A DNA stretch of 64,000 bases from Betaproteobacteria bacterium (GTDB lineage Bacteria > Pseudomonadota > Gammaproteobacteria > Burkholderiales > SG8-39), in contig JADJPT010000006.1 in assembly GCA_016713125.1 (NCBI GenBank), positions 1-64,000 of the forward strand. The letters run 5' to 3'. The notes under the pieces were generated by a model. It saw nothing but the letters and a program-made list of their open reading frames with translations, was not told the DNA's origin and searched no databases. Positions 46,702 through 55,593 of this stretch are shown in pieces (the stretch's first letter is position 1; each line of letters starts with the position of its first letter). Both the position numbers and the translations under genes were made by a program.

Positions 46702-47835
46702 ATGCCCTCCGCCCGACCACCTCTGGGAGGCCTCAGCGCCCGCGTTTTCCTGCGCGACACCTGGCAGAGGCGCCCGCTGCTGGTCCGGCAGGCCGTGCCG
46801 GGCTTCCGCGGCGTGCTCGACCATCGGGCGCTGTTCCGTCTGGCCGGACGCGACGATGTCGAATCCCGCCTGATCGAGCGCGGCCGCCGCTGGCGCGTCA
46901 CCCAGGGCCCCCTGGACCCGCGAACCCTCGCGCAGCGCGCGCCGCGCAACTGGACCCTGCTGGTCAACGGCCTGAACCTGGTGGTTCCGCAGGCCGACCG
47001 CCTGCTGCGCCGCTTCGACTTCGTGCCGTACTCGCGCCTGGACGACGTCATGGTCAGCTATGCGACCGACGGCGGCGGCGTGGGCCCGCACGTCGACAGC
47101 TACGACGTGTTCCTGCTGCAGGGCCCGGGACGACGCCGCTGGCGCATCGCGCCGCCGCGCGACTGGCGGCTCGCGGAAGGCCAGCCGCTGCGCCTGATCG
47201 AAGGCTTCAGGCACCAGACCGAAATGCTGCTCGAACCCGGCGACATGCTCTACCTGCCGCCCGGCTGGGGGCACGACGGCGTGGCCATCGGCGAATGCTG
47301 GACCTATTCGATCGGTTTTCGCGCGCCGCGCGGTGCTGAACTCGCCACCGGCTTTCTCGACTATCTGCACGAACGCGGCCTGCCCGACGCGGCCTACCGC
47401 GACCCGGGCCGGCAACCGGCCGCACATCCCGGCCGGCTGGACGCGCACATGATCGAATTTGCAGCGCAAGTTCTGGCGCGCATCCGCTGGAACCGCGCAG
47501 ACGTGTCCGCTTTCCTCGGTCGCCATCTCTCGGAACCCAAGGCGCAGGTGGTATTCCGGCCGCCGCGCCGGCCGCTGCCGCCGGCCGCCTTCCTGCGACG
47601 CATCCTGCGCTCCGGGCTGGCCCTCGATGCGCGCAGCATGCTGCTGGTGCATGGCGGCAATGCCTACATGAACGGCGAAGCGCACGCGCTCGCGCGCGCG
47701 GCGCGCCCGGTCCTGCTCGCGCTGGCCGATGCACGCTCGCTGAGCGGCGAACGACTGGCGCGCGGCGCCCCGCTCGAACTGCTGCACGAATGGTATCGGC
47801 AAGGCTGGCTGCATCCCGCGGAGACCCCGACATGA
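46702..47835 (+). CDS. roxA: Cupin/JmjC-type 2-oxoglutarate oxygenase (ribosomal protein hydroxylase-like)
   Basis: A 377-residue Fe(II)/2-oxoglutarate oxygenase resembling E. coli RoxA (YcfD), which hydroxylates an arginine in ribosomal protein L16. The JmjC core shows VSYATDGGGVGPHVDSYDVF, giving the HxD iron triad, followed by LLQGPGRRRWRIAPPRDWRL and EMLLEPGDMLYLPPGWGHDG, which supplies the second His. A winged-helix-like C-terminal region reads LARIRWNRADVSAFLGRHLS. The target has not been shown for this protein. It overlaps the next gene by four bases (ATGA). Confidence 0.85.
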   Translation: MPSARPPLGGLSARVFLRDTWQRRPLLVRQAVPGFRGVLDHRALFRLAGRDDVESRLIERGRRWRVTQGPLDPRTLAQRAPRNWTLLVNGLNLVVPQADRLLRRFDFVPYSRLDDVMVSYATDGGGVGPHVDSYDVFLLQGPGRRRWRIAPPRDWRLAEGQPLRLIEGFRHQTEMLLEPGDMLYLPPGWGHDGVAIGECWTYSIGFRAPRGAELATGFLDYLHERGLPDAAYRDPGRQPAAHPGRLDAHMIEFAAQVLARIRWNRADVSAFLGRHLSEPKAQVVFRPPRRPLPPAAFLRRILRSGLALDARSMLLVHGGNAYMNGEAHALARAARPVLLALADARSLSGERLARGAPLELLHEWYRQGWLHPAETPT

Positions 47836-48344
47836 GCGAGACCGACGACACCCCGGAGGGCCTGGCCCACGAGTACGTTCGCTTCGACAACCAGGCCGAC
47901 TTCCAGGCCGCGGTCGATCGGCTGCTCGCGCAAAGCGGGCGCGAGCTGCGCATCTTCGACACCGACCTGTCCGTTTACAAATTCAATTCTCCGCAACGCG
48001 TGCAGGCGCTGCGCGACTTCCTGGCCGCCAGCCGCAGCCGACGCGTACAGTTGGTGGTGCATGACACCGACTACATCACCAAGCATTGTCCGCGGCTGAT
48101 GGACCTGCTCGCGCAGTACGCGCACGCGATGCAGATCAACCGCACCCACGAGGAGATCCGCGAACTGGCCGACAGTTTCGCGGTGCTCGACAAGCATCAC
48201 TACGTGCGGCGGCCGGTCGCGCGCCACTTCCGCGGCGCGGCCGGCTTCAACGACGAAACCCAGGCGCTGATCATGCGTTCGCGTTTCGCGGAGATCTGGG
48301 CCGCCTCCTTTCCCGGGGTATCCGCCAACACCCTGGGACTATGA
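47832..48344 (+). CDS. Conserved small protein, DUF7931-like (family uncertain)
   Basis: A 170-residue cytosolic protein. It has the alternating pattern LLAQSGRELRIFDTDLSVYK, FLAASRSRRVQLVVHDTDYI, HAMQINRTHEEIRELADSFA and DKHHYVRRPVARHFRGAAGF, which I associate with a beta- and gammaproteobacterial domain sometimes attached to GNAT acetyltransferases. The two H-R-x and D-K-H-H-Y segments recall a phospholipase-D-like half, but no HKD motif is present. Function is unknown. ATGA overlap with the roxA-like gene implies coupled translation. Confidence 0.6.
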   Translation: MSETDDTPEGLAHEYVRFDNQADFQAAVDRLLAQSGRELRIFDTDLSVYKFNSPQRVQALRDFLAASRSRRVQLVVHDTDYITKHCPRLMDLLAQYAHAMQINRTHEEIRELADSFAVLDKHHYVRRPVARHFRGAAGFNDETQALIMRSRFAEIWAASFPGVSANTLGL

Positions 48345-48418
48345 AGTTTCGGCAGGCTGACGCGGTTTACGGCCTGACAGCGCCATTTGGATTTCCATGA
48401 CAAGCCGAATTGCTGCAC

Positions 48419-48427
48419 TGCTATAAT
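48419..48427 (+). promoter_or_regulatory. Extended -10 promoter upstream of the small lipoprotein
   Basis: TGCTATAAT (48419-48427) matches an extended -10 element. A partial -35 (ATGACA, 48397-48402) lies with a long 19-base spacer. It is 78 bases upstream of the lipoprotein ATG. Confidence 0.55.
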
Positions 48428-48504
48428 TGCAGGTTGGCATCGCCCTGATTCTGCCCCGGGCGAGAGTCCAAGAACCGAATCCAAACCAATAGGAAAGGAA
48501 GTCC

Positions 48505-48867
48505 ATGAACAAGTCCCTGCTGATCGCCGCCTCGCTGGCCGTTGTGCTGGCCGCCTGCGGCAAAGAAGAACCGAAACCCGCCCCCGCCCCGGCACCCGCT
48601 CCGCAGCGGCCCCCGCTCGGCGCCGGCCCCCGCACCCGCCTCGGCCCCAGCACGAAGCCCCGAAGGCCGACGCTGCAGCCCATGGCCTACGCCCAGGCCG
48701 AAGCGCCGAAAGCGGACGCGCCCAAAGCCGACGCGCCAGCCGACACCGACAAGGCGAACGCCATCCGTCGGCGCGGCAACGGCGCTGTCGAGGGTGCCAA
48801 GACCGGCGGCACCGAAGGCGCAGCTGCCGGCGCCGCGAAAGGCGCGACGGAAGCCGCCAAGAAGTAA
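48505..48867 (+). CDS. Small Ala/Lys-rich lipoprotein, frame may be locally garbled
   Basis: A 120-residue predicted lipoprotein. MNKSLLIAASLAVVLAACGK is a clear type II signal with lipobox LAAC, and GGAAAGGAAG is the ribosome-binding site. The rest is low complexity: a Pro/Ala tract, then APKADAPKADAPADTDKANA and EGAKTGGTEGAAAGAAKGAT. In the middle (48600-48690) the other frames give APAPAPASAPA and EAPKADAAA, while this frame gives RRPPLGAGPRTRLGPSTKP, so three indels may cancel out there. It is mono-cistronic between its promoter and terminator. Confidence 0.65.
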   Translation: MNKSLLIAASLAVVLAACGKEEPKPAPAPAPAPQRPPLGAGPRTRLGPSTKPRRPTLQPMAYAQAEAPKADAPKADAPADTDKANAIRRRGNGAVEGAKTGGTEGAAAGAAKGATEAAKK

Positions 48868-48886
48868 TCGGCCTCCCGCCAAAGAG

Positions 48887-48920
48887 AACGGCGAGCCCGC
48901 GAGGGTTCGCCGTTTTTTTT
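48887..48920 (+). terminator. Rho-independent terminator after the lipoprotein gene
   Basis: AACGGCGAGCCC pairs with GGGTTCGCCGTT (one G-T wobble) around a GCGA loop and runs into eight Ts (48913-48920). It lies 20 bases after the lipoprotein stop. Confidence 0.9.
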
Positions 48921-48938
48921 CGCCTGCGACACCGAAGT

Positions 48939-49741
48939 TCAGCGCAGGTCGCGCCAGCCGAAGCCGTCCTCCTGGGTGGCGACTTCGACCCAGTCTTCCT
49001 CACAGCCCATGGCGCGAGCCAGCGCGGCACGCGCCAGTTCCGGCCGGTTGTTCTGCTGCGACAGGTGCGCCGCGACCACGTGCTTTAGCCGCGTGCGGTC
49101 GATCGCGCGGAGCAGGCGCTCGGCCTGGCCGTTGTCGAGGTGTCCCCAGGGACCCGACACGCGCTCCTTCAGCCAGCGCGGATACTCGCCGCCCCACAGC
49201 AGGTCCAGGTCATGATTGGTCTCCAGCACCAGCGCGTCGCAGCCCGACAGGCTGGCCTCGACGTGCGGCGTGGGTGCGCCGATGTCCGTCAGCACGCCAA
49301 GCCGCGATGCGCCGTCCGAGAACACGAACTGCACCGGCTCGCGCGCGTCGTGCGGCACCGTGTAGGGCTGGACCTGCAGGTCGCCGATGGCGAAGGCCGA
49401 GCGGTCCTCGATGTTCAGCTCGAGGTCGATCTCCGGCGCGCCCGGCTTGCGCGCCTCCTGCACGGCGCGCAGCGTGCCGTGCGTGAGCCACACCGGCACG
49501 CCCTGCTGCGCGGAGAACGCGAATGCATGGCCGACGTGGTCGTCGTGCTCGTGCGTCACCACCACCGCGGCGATGTCGGAAGGCGCGAGGCCGCGGCGCG
49601 CGAGGCGCCGCGCCGTCTCGCGCGGGGAAAGGCCGAAATCGAGGAGCACTCGGGTGGCCCCCGCCTCGACCAGCAGGCAGTTGCCCTTGCTGCCGCTGCG
49701 GACGGAACCGGATCCAGGGGAACGCGCAGCAGCGGGATCAC
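48939..49741 (-). CDS. MBL-fold metallo-hydrolase, probable frameshift near the start
   Basis: A metallo-beta-lactamase-fold hydrolase of about 267 residues. VVVTHEHDDHVGHAFAFSAQ gives the HxHxDH metal motif, VQPYTVPHDAREPVQFVF and LVLETNHDLDLLWGGEYPRW give further His/Asp ligands, and LKHVVAAHLSQQNNRPELAR holds the C-terminal His. From the GTG at 49741 the frame reads IPLLRVPLDPV; another frame gives GSGSVRSGSKGNCLLVEAG, typical for the family's first strand, so an indel near 49715 is likely. The GTG overlaps the bamC stop (GTGA). Position after dapA-bamC is typical for Burkholderiales. Confidence 0.85.
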
Positions 49742-50881
49742 TTCAACTGCTCGTGCAGCAGCGTGAGGATGCGTTTCGTGGTCTGCGACTGCTCCACCGC
49801 GCCGTCCTTGTTGAGGACCAGCACCTCGCTGTTGTCGGCGCCCTGCGGAAATCAGCACGCGGTACTGTTCGGCCCTCACCTTCTGCTGCGTCGTCGCTGC
49901 GCCAGAACGCGAGCTTGGACAGCAGGCCAGGCTTTTCCGAATCCTTCTTGTTCATTTCCTTTTCCGGGTCGGCATAGCGCACGAAGTAGACGCCCTTCTG
50001 GCGGTCGCGGTCCTCGACGGTGAAGCCGACGCGGTCCAGCGCCAGGCCGACACGCCGCCAGGCGCGATCGAAGGGCTCCAGCACCTCGAGCTTCTCCGCG
50101 CCGCCGGCCTGTTTGCCCAGCGTCGCGCGCATGGCCTGCGGCGGGCTGGCGATCAACGCCTTGGCGCGCTCTTCCTGTGCGCCGAGGCGGATCATCAGGC
50201 GGCGCAGGAACTCCGCCTCCAGCTCGGGATCCGGATTGCGCGGCTGCCACATGGTCTGCGCGCGCGCCTCGGTGACGTAGATCTCGACCATGCCGCGGTG
50301 GCTGACGAAGATCTCGGTCACGTTCGGGTCGCTGCCGCGCTCCAGGCGCGTGCGGAACTTGTCGCGCTCGGGCGTCGAGTAGAGCTGGTCGAGCAGCTTG
50401 CCGAGCGTCGCACGCAGGAAATCGACCGGTATCTTGGCGCGGTTCTCGGCCCAGTCGGTCTCCATGACGCCGGCCTCGGGCAGGTCGAGGTTCAGCAGGA
50501 AGCCGTTCTCCTGCCAGAAGTCCTTCACCAGCGGCCAGAGCTTCTCCGCCGGTTCGTTCACCACCAGCCAGCGCTGGCTGCCCGAGCGCTCGATGCGCAT
50601 CTTGTCGACGGACGGCAGGATGCCGCTCTCGCCGGCGGCGGGTTGCGCACGGCGCTCGGCCTGGTAGCTCGACAGCGTGGCGGCCGATTTCGACACTTCC
50701 GGCACCACGTAGCGGTTGTCGCGCGCGGGCGAGGTCAGATCGGGCGGGATCTCGAGCGGCGGCAACGGGCCGGCGGACTTGTAGTCGACCTTCTTCGACT
50801 CCAGCAGATCGGTCGCGGTGGAACAGGCACCCGCCCGATCGCCACGAGCAGCGCGCATGCGATCGCGGCCGGCCGACGCAC
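49738..50881 (-). CDS. bamC: Outer membrane assembly lipoprotein BamC, frameshifted
   Basis: BamC is a lipoprotein subunit of the Bam complex that inserts beta-barrel proteins into the outer membrane. From GTG 50881 the signal RRPAAIACALLVAIG leads, after a one-base shift near 50833, into the lipobox AGAC and STATDLLESKKVDYKSAGPL. Family segments follow: LPPLEIPPDLTSPARDNRY, SGSQRWLVVNEPAEKLWPLV and AWRRVGLALDRVGFTVEDRD. Two more shifts (near 49885 and 49850) precede QYRVLISA and GADNSEVLVLNKDGAVEQSQ. The end RILTLLHEQLK and TGA 49740-49738 is typical. In the dapA-bamC order, common in this group. Confidence 0.9.
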
Positions 50882-50882
50882 T

Positions 50883-51793
50883 TCAGACCGCCCCTCCACG
50901 ACGCGCAGGCTGCCGGCCAGCGCGATGCCGGCCTCGTGCAACGCCTCGCGCAGCGTATCGTGGAAGCGCTCCGAGATCGGCGTCATCGGCAGGCGCAGCC
51001 CGCCGGCGATCAGTCCCATCTCCCGCATGGCCCACTTCACCGGGATCGGATTGGCCTCGACGAACAGGCGCTGGTGCAGCGACAGCAGCCGCATGTTGAT
51101 CTCGCGGGAGGTCTTCGCGTCCCCGGCCAGGGCACGGGCGCACATCTCGTGCATCAGGCGCGGCGCGACGTTGGCGGTCACCGAGATCACGCCGTGGCCG
51201 CCGAGCAGGATCACGGCCAGCGCCGTGGAATCCTCGCCGGAATAGATCGCGAAGTCGCGCGGCGCGCGCTTGATCAGGTCGGTGGCGCGCTCGATGCTCG
51301 CGGTGGCGTCCTTGATGCCGATGATGCCCGGCACCTCGGCCAGCCGCAGCGTGGTCTCGTTGGACAGGTCGGCCACCGTGCGGGCCGGCACGTTGTACAG
51401 GATCATCGGCAGTTCGACCTTTTCCGCGATGGTGCGGAAATGCCGGTACTGACCTTCCTGCGTGGGCTTGTTGTAATAGGGCACGACCGAAAGGCAGGCA
51501 GTGGCGCCGGCCTTCTTCGCCGATTCGGTGAGTTCGATCGCCTCGGCGGTCGAGTTGCCGCCGGTGCCGGCGATGATCGGGATGCGGCCCTTGGCGTGCT
51601 CGACGGCGATGCGGATCAGTTCCTTGTGCTCGTCGAAATCGACGGTGGGCGACTCGCCGGTGGTGCCGACCACGACGATGCCGTCGGTGCCCTCGGCGAC
51701 GTGCCAGTCGATCAGCGCGCGGAAGGCCTGCCAGTCGATGGCGCCGTCCTCGAGCATCGGGGTGACGATTGCAACCAGGCTGCCGGTAATCAT
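50883..51793 (-). CDS. dapA: 4-hydroxy-tetrahydrodipicolinate synthase
   Basis: DapA condenses pyruvate and aspartate semialdehyde in lysine and diaminopimelate synthesis. The 290-plus residue TIM-barrel shows ITGSLVAIVTPMLEDGAIDW, VVGTTGESPTVDFDEHKELI (Thr pair of the triad), VVPYYNKPTQEGQYRHFRTI (Tyr), YNVPARTVADLSNETTLRLA and PGIIGIKDATASIERATDLI with the Schiff-base Lys (GIKDAT). The last codons need one restored G in GAGGGGCGG to read EGAV and reach the TGA at 50885-50883. ATG follows GAGGGGAAC. The GTG of bamC begins one base after the stop. Confidence 0.95.
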
Positions 51794-51849
51794 GATGTTC
51801 CCCTCGTACGGGTTGGGAGACCCTGAATGGCCTGCCCGGATAACCCGAA

Positions 51850-51855
51850 ATTGTA
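51850..51855 (-). promoter_or_regulatory. Candidate -10 box for dapA
   Basis: On the minus strand TACAAT lies 57 bases before the dapA ATG in a short AT-rich island between dapA and the methyltransferase gene. No strong -35 is visible. Confidence 0.35.
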
Positions 51856-51861
51856 GCGGAT

Positions 51862-52440
51862 TCAGGCCTCTAAGGGCAGGCCCCGAAACCGGTTGCCGCC
51901 ATCGAAGGAAGGCTCTCCTGCCGCCCGACGCGCCGCACAAAGACGCTGAATCGATGCGGGTTTCGGCCTTGTGACCTCACCCTGCTCGAAAGCCGCCACA
52001 TGTAACAGACTGCCGAACACATCAAGCAGTTCCCCGGGCCGCAAAAGGAAATCCGGATTGGAAGGCTTGCCGTGGCGTTCGTTGCCTGCGGCGAAGGTCT
52101 CGTAGATCAGGATCCCGTCCGGCGCCAGGGCCGCGGCAAGTTGCGGCAGCAGAGGCCGGTACAGGTAATTGGTGACCACGATGGCCGTGAAGCGACCCGC
52201 CGCGAACGGCCAGGGGCTGCCGTCTTCGAGATCGGCGCACCGGGTCTCGATGCCCGGCACCCCGGACAGGGCCGCCAGGGCCTGCACATCGCGGTCACAG
52301 GCCGTCACGGCGCAGCCGCGCGCGGCGAACAGGCGCGCATGCCGGCCGCTGCCGCAGGCCAGATCGAGCACGGTGCCTCCGGCCGGCACCAGGTGCGCCC
52401 AGCGCAACACCCAGGGCGAGGCCGCGACATCGATGCTCAT
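51862..52440 (-). CDS. Class I SAM-dependent methyltransferase, cytosolic
   Basis: A 192-residue Rossmann-fold methyltransferase without a signal peptide. Motif I is VLDLACGSGRHARLFAARGC, the acidic ribose-binding residue is in AVTACDRDVQALAALS, and motif IV is FTAIVVTNYLYRPLLPQLAA. YETFAAGNERHGKPSNPDFL resembles the TehB/tellurite-type methyltransferase group. Substrate unknown. Its ATG overlaps the oxyR stop by four bases, so it is the last gene of the five-gene chain starting at 56450. Confidence 0.85.
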   Translation of the reverse strand: MSIDVAASPWVLRWAHLVPAGGTVLDLACGSGRHARLFAARGCAVTACDRDVQALAALSGVPGIETRCADLEDGSPWPFAAGRFTAIVVTNYLYRPLLPQLAAALAPDGILIYETFAAGNERHGKPSNPDFLLRPGELLDVFGSLLHVAAFEQGEVTRPKPASIQRLCAARRAAGEPSFDGGNRFRGLPLEA

Positions 52441-53354
52441 GCGAGCTTGCGCACCAGGGGCAGGTCGCAGGCCAGGATGGCCTGACGCAGCGCGGCGATC
52501 GCCTGCGGGCGCGGAAAACTCTTCCTCCAGGCCAGCGCCACGCGCCGCTCGGGAACCGGCTTGCCGAACGGTCGGATGCGGATCAGTTCGCTGGTGCCGT
52601 CGTGCTGGCCGATCGAGGTGCTGGGCAGCACCGTGATCCCGACGCCGCTGGCCACCATCTGTCGTATGGTCTCCAGCGAGCCGCCTTCCAGCGCACGCTG
52701 CAGGCTGCTGCCCGTGCGGTGCGTGGTCGAGCAGAACTCCAGCACCTGGTCGCGGAAGCAATGCCCGGCGCCCAGCAGCAGCAGGCTTTCCTTGGTCACC
52801 TCTTCGGGCGAGATCTGCTTGCGCTTCTCCCACGGATGGCCCTGCGGCACGGCCAGCAGGAAAGGCTCGTCGTACAGCGACTGCGTCTCGATGCCCGGCT
52901 CGTCGAAGGGCAGCGCGATGATGATGGCATCGACCTCGCCCTGCTTCAGGCTGTCGGCCAGCTTGTGCGTGAAGTTCTCCTGGATCAGCAACTGCAGCGC
53001 GGGCGCGTTGCGGCGCAGGATGGGAATCAGCTTGGGCAACAGGTAGGGCCCGATGGTGTAGATGGCGCCCAGGCGCAGCGTGCCGGCCAGCGGGTCCTTG
53101 CCGGCGATCGCGATCTCCTTGATCAGCGCCGCGCCCTCGAGCACGCGCTGCGCCTGCTGCACGATCTGCTCGCCGATGGCGGTGACGCTGACCTCGCCGG
53201 GACCGCGCTCGAACAGCAGCACGCCGAGCTCGTCCTCCAGCTTCTTGATCGCCACCGACAGCGTCGGCTGCGACACGAAGCAGGACTCTGCCGCGTGGCC
53301 GAAGTGGCGCTCACGCGCCACCGCGACGATGTAGCGCAGTTCGGTGAGCGTCAT
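52437..53354 (-). CDS. oxyR: OxyR, LysR-type peroxide-sensing regulator
   Basis: A 305-residue LysR-family regulator. The helix-turn-helix reads RYIVAVARERHFGHAAESCF and VSQPTLSVAIKKLEDELGVL. The ligand domain holds LLLGAGHCFRDQVLEFC, in which the two cysteines spaced nine apart correspond to the redox pair of E. coli OxyR (C199 and C208). Hence it should sense hydrogen peroxide and control peroxide defence genes. Both ends overlap neighbours by four bases: its ATG with the APC permease stop and its stop with the methyltransferase start. Its placement inside this chain is unusual; an internal promoter is likely but not visible. Confidence 0.92.
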   Translation of the reverse strand: MTLTELRYIVAVARERHFGHAAESCFVSQPTLSVAIKKLEDELGVLLFERGPGEVSVTAIGEQIVQQAQRVLEGAALIKEIAIAGKDPLAGTLRLGAIYTIGPYLLPKLIPILRRNAPALQLLIQENFTHKLADSLKQGEVDAIIIALPFDEPGIETQSLYDEPFLLAVPQGHPWEKRKQISPEEVTKESLLLLGAGHCFRDQVLEFCSTTHRTGSSLQRALEGGSLETIRQMVASGVGITVLPSTSIGQHDGTSELIRIRPFGKPVPERRVALAWRKSFPRPQAIAALRQAILACDLPLVRKLA

Positions 53355-54715
53355 GCCGCGCGCTTGCGCGCCAGCAGGTAGATCGGCAGCCCGGCAAGCA
53401 TCACGACGATGCCGCCGAGCACGGCCATGCCGAAGCTCGGGCCGTACGGGCCGCGGATGAAATCGATGCTCGACCACAGCATGTAGGCGCAGGCGCCGCA
53501 GAACACCGCCGGCACGATCGGGTACAGCGGCACGCGAAAGCCCGTGTGCCGGCCCTCATCGCGGGCGCGGAACACGAACAGCGTGAGGCCGGTGAGCAGG
53601 AAGAAGGTCCAGAACACCGGCGCGGTGTAGGCCACCATGGCGGAAAATCCGTCCGGCGTGAACGCGCTGGCGCCGATCAGCAGCAGCGTCACCGCACCCT
53701 GCCAGACCAGCGCGGTGGCCGGCGTGCTGCCCGCCTCGCGCCAGCGGCCCAGGCGGGCGAACAACGCGAAGTCCCGGCCCAGCGCATAGCTGGTGCGCGC
53801 CCCCGTGAAGATCGCCGCATTCATGGTGGTCAGCGCCGAAACGCAGACGATCACCGCCAGCAGGATGGCGCCGCGGTCGCCGGCGATCAGTCGCATCACG
53901 TCGGCGGCCACCGCCTTGGAGTCCTTCATGCCGGCCAGACCCAGCGCGGACAGGTAGCCGATGTTCACCAGCATGTAGAGCGCGGTGACCAGCACGATGC
54001 CGGCCACCAGGATGCGGGTCATGTTCTTGCGCGGCTCGCGCACCTCGCCGGCCAGGTACGCCGCCTCGTTCCAGCCGCCGTAGGTCAGCAGCACGAAGAT
54101 CATGGCCAGGCCCCAGGCGCCGCCGCCGGCGCCCGCGGGCGCCGGCGTGCCGGCCGGCCCCTGCACCAGCATGCCGCCGAACGCCACGCACAGCAGGCCG
54201 GCGATCAGCAGGATCTCCATGACCTTCTGCAGCGTCTTGGTCTGCAGCGTGCCCACCAGGTTCAGCGCGGTCAGCGCGATCACGCCGAAGCCCGCGTACA
54301 GCGCCGAGCCCGAGGCGCCCAGCGGCAGCACCTGCTGGGCGTAATCGCCGAACACGAAGGCCACCGCGGCGATCGCCCCGGTCTGGATCACGCTGATGCG
54401 CGACCAGGCGAACATGAAGGCCGTGCCGCGGCCCAGGCCGCGCGACAGGAAGGCGTACTCGCCGCCGGTGTCCGGGTGGCGCGAGGACAGTTCGGCGTAC
54501 ACCAGTGCGCCGGCCAGCGAGATCAGCCCGCCGGCCAGCCAGGCCAGCAGGAACTCGGTGCCCGAGCCCACGCTGCCGGCCACCACCGAGGGCGCCTTGA
54601 AGATGCCCACGCCGATCACCATGCCGGCCATCAGGAACACCCCGTCGACCAGCGAGAGCAGCTGGCGCGGGGCCGCGCCGGCCCCGGGTGCTACGGTAGT
54701 CTGCTTGCCGTCCAT
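53351..54715 (-). CDS. APC-family amino acid permease
   Basis: A 454-residue inner-membrane transporter with about 12 helices. The N-terminal motif LSLVDGVFLMAGMVIGVGIF (unwound first helix with GxG) and YAELSSRHPDTGGEYAFLSR identify the amino acid-polyamine-organocation superfamily, LAT/YjeM-like. Further helices include FVLLTYGGWNEAAYLAGEVR and VCVSALTTMNAAIFTGARTS. Substrate is not evident. The start at 54715 lies inside the preceding methyltransferase-like gene (25-base overlap) and its stop overlaps oxyR, so it is firmly in the chain. Confidence 0.88.
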   Translation of the reverse strand: MDGKQTTVAPGAGAAPRQLLSLVDGVFLMAGMVIGVGIFKAPSVVAGSVGSGTEFLLAWLAGGLISLAGALVYAELSSRHPDTGGEYAFLSRGLGRGTAFMFAWSRISVIQTGAIAAVAFVFGDYAQQVLPLGASGSALYAGFGVIALTALNLVGTLQTKTLQKVMEILLIAGLLCVAFGGMLVQGPAGTPAPAGAGGGAWGLAMIFVLLTYGGWNEAAYLAGEVREPRKNMTRILVAGIVLVTALYMLVNIGYLSALGLAGMKDSKAVAADVMRLIAGDRGAILLAVIVCVSALTTMNAAIFTGARTSYALGRDFALFARLGRWREAGSTPATALVWQGAVTLLLIGASAFTPDGFSAMVAYTAPVFWTFFLLTGLTLFVFRARDEGRHTGFRVPLYPIVPAVFCGACAYMLWSSIDFIRGPYGPSFGMAVLGGIVVMLAGLPIYLLARKRAA

Positions 54716-55593
54716 TTGAGCGTCCGTTGGTTGTCGCCGTCGGAGACCAGCACCTCGCCCGAGATGCGCCCCGCCGCTATTCTGCCCTTGAACAGGTGGT
54801 TCCACGGCCGGCCATCCACCACGCCGGTCACCACCATCTTCACTTCCTCGCCCAGCAGGCGGCTGCCGCGCACCACCAGCTCGCGACCGTCGGCGCGCGC
54901 GGCGACCTGGATCTCCTGGCGCTGCTGTTCGAAGCCGAACTCCCATCGTCCACCATGTCCCGGCACCTCGGCCCGCCAGCGCCCGCGCAGTTCGGCCGGG
55001 ATCACCCACAGATACACCCTGGACACCCCGCCCAGGCCCACCGGCTTCTCCGGCGTGCGCAGCTCGATGGTCTCGTCGGGTCGCCAGTCGCCCATGTGCC
55101 AGTCGTGCGAAACCACGCGCGTGCCGGGCTTGAGGGCCAGCAAGCGCGGCCGCAGCTTGAGGTTGAACTCCGGCAGCAGGTACATGGTGATCACGCTGGC
55201 CTGCGACAGGTCGGTGTCGAACAGGTCCTGGGCGCGGAACTGCGCGCGTGCCGCCACGCCCGCCTCCTGCGCGCGCGCGCCGGCGCGCTCGACCAGCGTG
55301 GGATCGATGTCGATGCCCAGCGCCTGCGCGCCGCGCTGCGCCGCGCCGATCACGATGCGCCCGTCGCCGGACCCCAGGTCGATCAGCCGGTCGCCGGCGC
55401 GCACATCGGCGATGCGCAGCATGCGGTCCACCACTTCGTCCGGGGTGACCACGAAAGGCACCGTGCCGTCGTCCCAGGCCCAGCTCTGCGCCACCGCCGC
55501 GGGCGCCGCGACGCAGACCAGCGCCGCGCCGATCAGGCGCCGTCGCAGCGGGCTGCGAAGCGGACGGCGCGGCGCGTCGCCGGCGCGGCTCAT
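54691..55593 (-). CDS. Exported SAM-methyltransferase-like protein 2
   Basis: A 300-residue paralogue of the neighbouring gene. An N-terminal signal (LIGAALVCVAAPAAVAQ, cut near AVA-QS) precedes VTPDEVVDRMLRIADVRAGD and motif I LIDLGSGDGRIVIGAAQRG. The motif IV region DLFDTDLSQASVITMYLLPE and VVSHDWHMGDWRPDETIELR resemble FAM173/ATPSCKMT-type protein methyltransferases. A ~100-residue C-terminal beta-rich part (RVYLWVIPAELRGRWRAEVP onwards) is shared with the paralogue. SAM is not expected in the periplasm, so the predicted export is a puzzle. Its start overlaps the first copy's stop by four bases. Confidence 0.8.
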   Translation of the reverse strand: MSRAGDAPRRPLRSPLRRRLIGAALVCVAAPAAVAQSWAWDDGTVPFVVTPDEVVDRMLRIADVRAGDRLIDLGSGDGRIVIGAAQRGAQALGIDIDPTLVERAGARAQEAGVAARAQFRAQDLFDTDLSQASVITMYLLPEFNLKLRPRLLALKPGTRVVSHDWHMGDWRPDETIELRTPEKPVGLGGVSRVYLWVIPAELRGRWRAEVPGHGGRWEFGFEQQRQEIQVAARADGRELVVRGSRLLGEEVKMVVTGVVDGRPWNHLFKGRIAAGRISGEVLVSDGDNQRTLKWTASRLP

